The notes under the pieces were generated by a model. It did no database searches and was not told where the DNA came from. It saw nothing but the letters and a program-made list of their open reading frames with translations. From NCBI RefSeq assembly GCF_900880625.1, contig NZ_CAAHFB010000001.1:1736001-1800000 (forward strand): DNA of 64,000 bases, in the 5' to 3' direction. This document shows positions 61,535 through 64,000 of this stretch, piece by piece. Position numbers and translations under genes: made by a program. Origin of the DNA: Halorhabdus rudnickae. Lineage in GTDB: Archaea > Halobacteriota > Halobacteria > Halobacteriales > Haloarculaceae. The stretch's first letter is position 1; each line of letters starts with the position of its first letter.

Positions 61535-63417
61535 ATGAGTCGAATTAGGAGAGAACTATTGTCGGATTCGGCAGTATCTGTGTCTTAATCGTCCTGATCG
61601 CCACACTCTCCGCGGGAGCGGGAGCTGTGCCGGCACCGGACAGCACGCACAACAAAACACAACCAGACGGGACAGGGTTCGAAGCACGCCAGTGGGGAGA
61701 CGCGTTTAATCACGGTTGGGAAACGACTCGTGGGTATACTATTGTACAAGGCGATAACGGGTACTGGCGGTACGCAGACAAGGGCCAAAGTGGATCACTT
61801 GCGCCATCCCACGCCCGCGTCGGTATCGACGCCCCTCCAGCGACGGTCCAAAAACACCTCCGTCCTAGCTCATCGAAAGAGCAAACAAGTGGTTCGTCTA
61901 CTGGGACAACTTCCGAAGGGCCGACACTCAGCCCGGAACGAGCGGCCCCAGCCACCGGGACCGTCTCGTTTCCTGTTGTGATGGTGGATTTTACCGATAC
62001 GAGCCCGACGTATTCGCAAACGAACTTTCAAAACTTGCTGTTCGGGACCGATCCGTCGATCGCGTCCGGGCCGGGGAGCCTTTCGGACTACTATTCGGAA
62101 GTCTCTTACGGCCAGTTATCGGTCACAGGGAACGTCGTTGGCTGGGTGACGGCCGACAAAACCCACGATTATTACGGTAGGAATTCGGGCAGAATGGACG
62201 CGAACGTAAGCGAATTGATCAGAGAATCAGCACAGAAAGTCGATTCTCAGGTTGATTTCAGCCAATATGATAACGACGGTGACGACGTCGTCGATCAGTT
62301 CGTGGTCATCCATCAGGGTGCCGGCGAAGAATTTTCGGGCCAATCAACGGATATCTGGTCCCATCACTACTCGATCGATTATCAGACAAACGACGGTGTA
62401 ACGATCCAGTCGTACACGATACAGCCCGAAACCCAAAACGGGCAGATCTCGACCACCGGGGTATTCGCCCACGAGATGGGTCACGCGTTCGGTCTCCCGG
62501 ACCTCTACGATACCGATTATAGTTCCGCTGGAATCGGGGATTGGGGACTGATGAGTAGTGGAAGCTGGAACGGGGTAAATCGCGCGGGTGACTCTCCGGC
62601 ACATCTATCAGCCTGGAGCAAGCAGTATCTCAGCTGGATCTCACCGACGACACTGCAGAACGGCGAGTCCTTAGCAGACAAGCAGATCGATCCAGCAACG
62701 ACCACGACGGACTTCTATCAGCTCCGCCAACCGACGAGCCAGCAGCGTGAATACTTCCTGGTCGGAAACCGCCAACGAACAGGGTTCGACAAAGGACTTC
62801 CCGGAAGTGGCGTTGCGATTTGGCACATCGACCGCTCGAATATCGACAACAACTGCCTCTACTATAACGACTGTAACGACGATGAAAACGACAAGCTCGT
62901 CGATCTCGAAGCTGGCGATGGAGCAGCAGACTTAGACAACGACACGAACACCGGAAATGCCGCAGATCTCTGGCCGTCCGGGACCTTCGATGGCTCGTCA
63001 ACGCCCAGTTCTGACTTCGATAACGGGACTGCAAGCGACGTGTTCGTCGCAAATATTGGCTCGAGTGGCGGAGCGTCCTATACAGCGGATTTCGGGGTCG
63101 GATCGCAGACAACACATGCGTCAGTTGCAACAGGATCAGCGTCAAACGTCGACAGTTCCTCGGCGAGGTTAAGTGGCGATCTCACGGATCTGGGAAGTGC
63201 CGCCTCTGTGGACGTCTATCTCACCTACTGGATCGAAGGGCAGAAAAGCTCGACCCAGCAGTACGCTGATGGCGGAACACGCACTTCGACTGGCTCGTTC
63301 AGTGCAGATGCGAGTAGTCTACAGAGTGGAACGCCCTACGTGTTCAAAGCGATCGGCCAGGAAGATGACGGCGACTGGGTGCCGACCGGCCAAGAACAAA
63401 CCTTCCAGACATCGTAA
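61535..63417 (+). CDS. Secreted M6-family metalloprotease (signal peptide frameshifted)
   Basis: The main frame from GTG 61627 encodes 596 aa. Zinc site HEMGHAFGLPD (about residue 283), preceded by FPVVMVDFTDTSPTYSQTNF and followed by a Met-turn region (GDWGLMSSGSWNG); a C-terminal fibronectin-III-like domain (about 495-596, ASVATGSASNVDSSSARLSG). In the same frame just upstream of the GTG runs a hydrophobic stretch (TIVGFGSICVLIVLIATLSA-GAGA) ideal for a signal peptide, but it has no start and is cut by a TAG at 61546-61548. The ATG at 61535 (MSRIRREL) is one frame off. A single indel near 61556-61565 would join them, so the gene is either freshly broken or misread. Confidence 0.75.
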
Positions 63418-63577
63418 TCTCTTCTCTTCGAAGTTCCATCATCGAAGATTCGACATTTTGTGTACTCAAGTGGATGTTGAAAATTGTCTACTCATTGAAG
63501 TCAAATATCGTCTACAGCCGAATCATCGCAATTTGAGCTACACGACGACGCGAAATCACAGTTCAGTGTCGTCGGTA

Positions 63578-63861
63578 ATGGATTGCCCGACCAATGCGCC
63601 ACAACATATCGTCATCGCCGTCGTAGATGCGTTGCGGCCAGATTCAGAGTGATATGATTCCCGGCGCTCGTTTACGGTCCCGACGACGACGTATTTCTCT
63701 CGGGCACCGTCGATACCGAGACCGATATCGAACACTCAGAGAGAACTGAGGACCCACCGGATTATCTACGCTCAGCACTTCCCGAAAGTCAACCCAACGC
63801 ATCGGCATGGGACATTTCGTCGTTGACGTCCGACCAATTGGAAGCACTCGGCTACAAATAG
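63578..63861 (+). pseudogene. Sulfatase remnant with large internal deletion
   Basis: 5' piece 63578-63652: MDCPTNAPQHIVIAVVDALR-PDSE, the typical start of haloarchaeal sulfatases (IVVVDALRPD), ending in TGA just before the catalytic Cys/Ser region. 3' piece about 63667-63861: ALVYGPDDDVFLSGTVDTET ... SSLTSDQLEALGYK, the usual C-terminus. The 350 or so residues between, with the active site, are gone. Next to a glycosyltransferase, consistent with a lost step in sulphated glycan metabolism. Confidence 0.6.
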
Positions 63862-63873
63862 TGATGGCAACGA

Positions 63874-64000
63874 TCACTTGGCTGTGGGTTCCTCACGACG
63901 GAGTGTCTGATAATAGGCCTCGATTGACTGCGCTTTCGTAAAGGCTGATTCAAACGTCTCCCGGGCATTGGTTCCCTGTTTCTCGAGGAGTTCCGGCTGT
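63874..64000 (-). CDS. Glycosyltransferase, C-terminal end (cut by window edge)
   Basis: Only the last 41 codons are visible: QPELLEKQGTNARETFESAF, TKAQSIEAYYQTLRREEP. The pattern N-A-R-(E/Q)-x-F-x-x-x-F-T then an amphipathic helix ending the protein is the C-terminus of GT4-type glycosyltransferases. The rest lies beyond the window. Confidence 0.55.
   Translation of the reverse strand, partial: QPELLEKQGTNARETFESAFTKAQSIEAYYQTLRREEPTAK

Noticed and set aside
1-64000. CRISPR array, replication origin, rRNA genes
   Set aside because: No regularly spaced repeats, no orc1/cdc6 gene with origin repeats, and no rRNA sequence was seen.

Overview
The window is chromosomal DNA of a halophilic archaeon (class Halobacteria). 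Evidence: high GC, very acidic proteins, archaeal ribosomal gene order (with eS4, eL32, eL19 and the RNase P subunit Rpp29 inside the S10-spc cluster), short leaders or leaderless starts, twin-arginine signals on most secreted proteins, and haloarchaea-specific families (HTH-10, DICT, Lrp-RCK_C, dodecin). The ribosomal proteins read like those of Haloarcula relatives, so a Haloarculaceae-type organism is my inference.

Layout. 1-13518: rpl3 (cut by the window edge) through rpl15 and secY, one long co-directional operon with overlapping or nearly touching genes. 13519-21754: an 8.2 kb accessory block between secY and adk, which are normally near neighbours in haloarchaea. It holds trkA/trkH remnants, a first AT-rich island, a second decayed copy of the trkH 3' end, an AbrB-PIN toxin-antitoxin pair with a clear operator, a decayed copy of the hemH 5' end, a second AT-rich island, intact hemH, a small membrane protein, hemE and a STAS-like gene. 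21755-25159: the conserved adk, DUF106/EMC3-like, cmk, truB block, ending in tRNA-Pro(GGG). 25601-29449: a Tat-exported eight-repeat beta-propeller, a gene-poor stretch and a membrane histidine-kinase-like protein without an obvious acceptor His.

29731-33622 and 41590-43884: complete [NiFe]-hydrogenase maturation set hypC-D-E-A-B plus hypF. No hydrogenase structural gene lies in the window. A stand-alone nuoCD faces hypF tail to tail. Between them: tiny acidic paralogues, nrdB-nrdA-nrdR (NrdB has class Ic features; a NrdR-box-like site covers the promoter) and two tandem MFS transporters. 45603-51675: HTH-10 and Lrp-RCK_C regulators, then a potassium-uptake region in which a decayed usp-trkA unit precedes an intact usp-trkA-trkH-small protein unit. 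51725-54987: ilvD, a broken signalling gene and a DICT protein. 55041-57827: a third AT-rich island encoding a Tat protein and a Tat lipoprotein, flanked by same-orientation remnants of an IS6-type transposon. 57876-64000: a GHMP-family synthase, dodecin, uvrB, a secreted M6 metalloprotease with a frameshift in its signal peptide, a gutted sulfatase, and the end of a glycosyltransferase.

Most notable pattern: three AT-rich islands (about 14.9-16.3, 17.4-18.4 and 55.7-57.5 kb) embedded in GC-rich DNA, each with probable secreted or cell-surface genes. Two also encode unannotated two-helix membrane microproteins (58 and 54 aa), and each island is bordered by partial duplications of a neighbouring gene or by transposon remnants. 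A secreted effector plus membrane immunity arrangement (halocin-like) is a hypothesis only; I could not establish homology.
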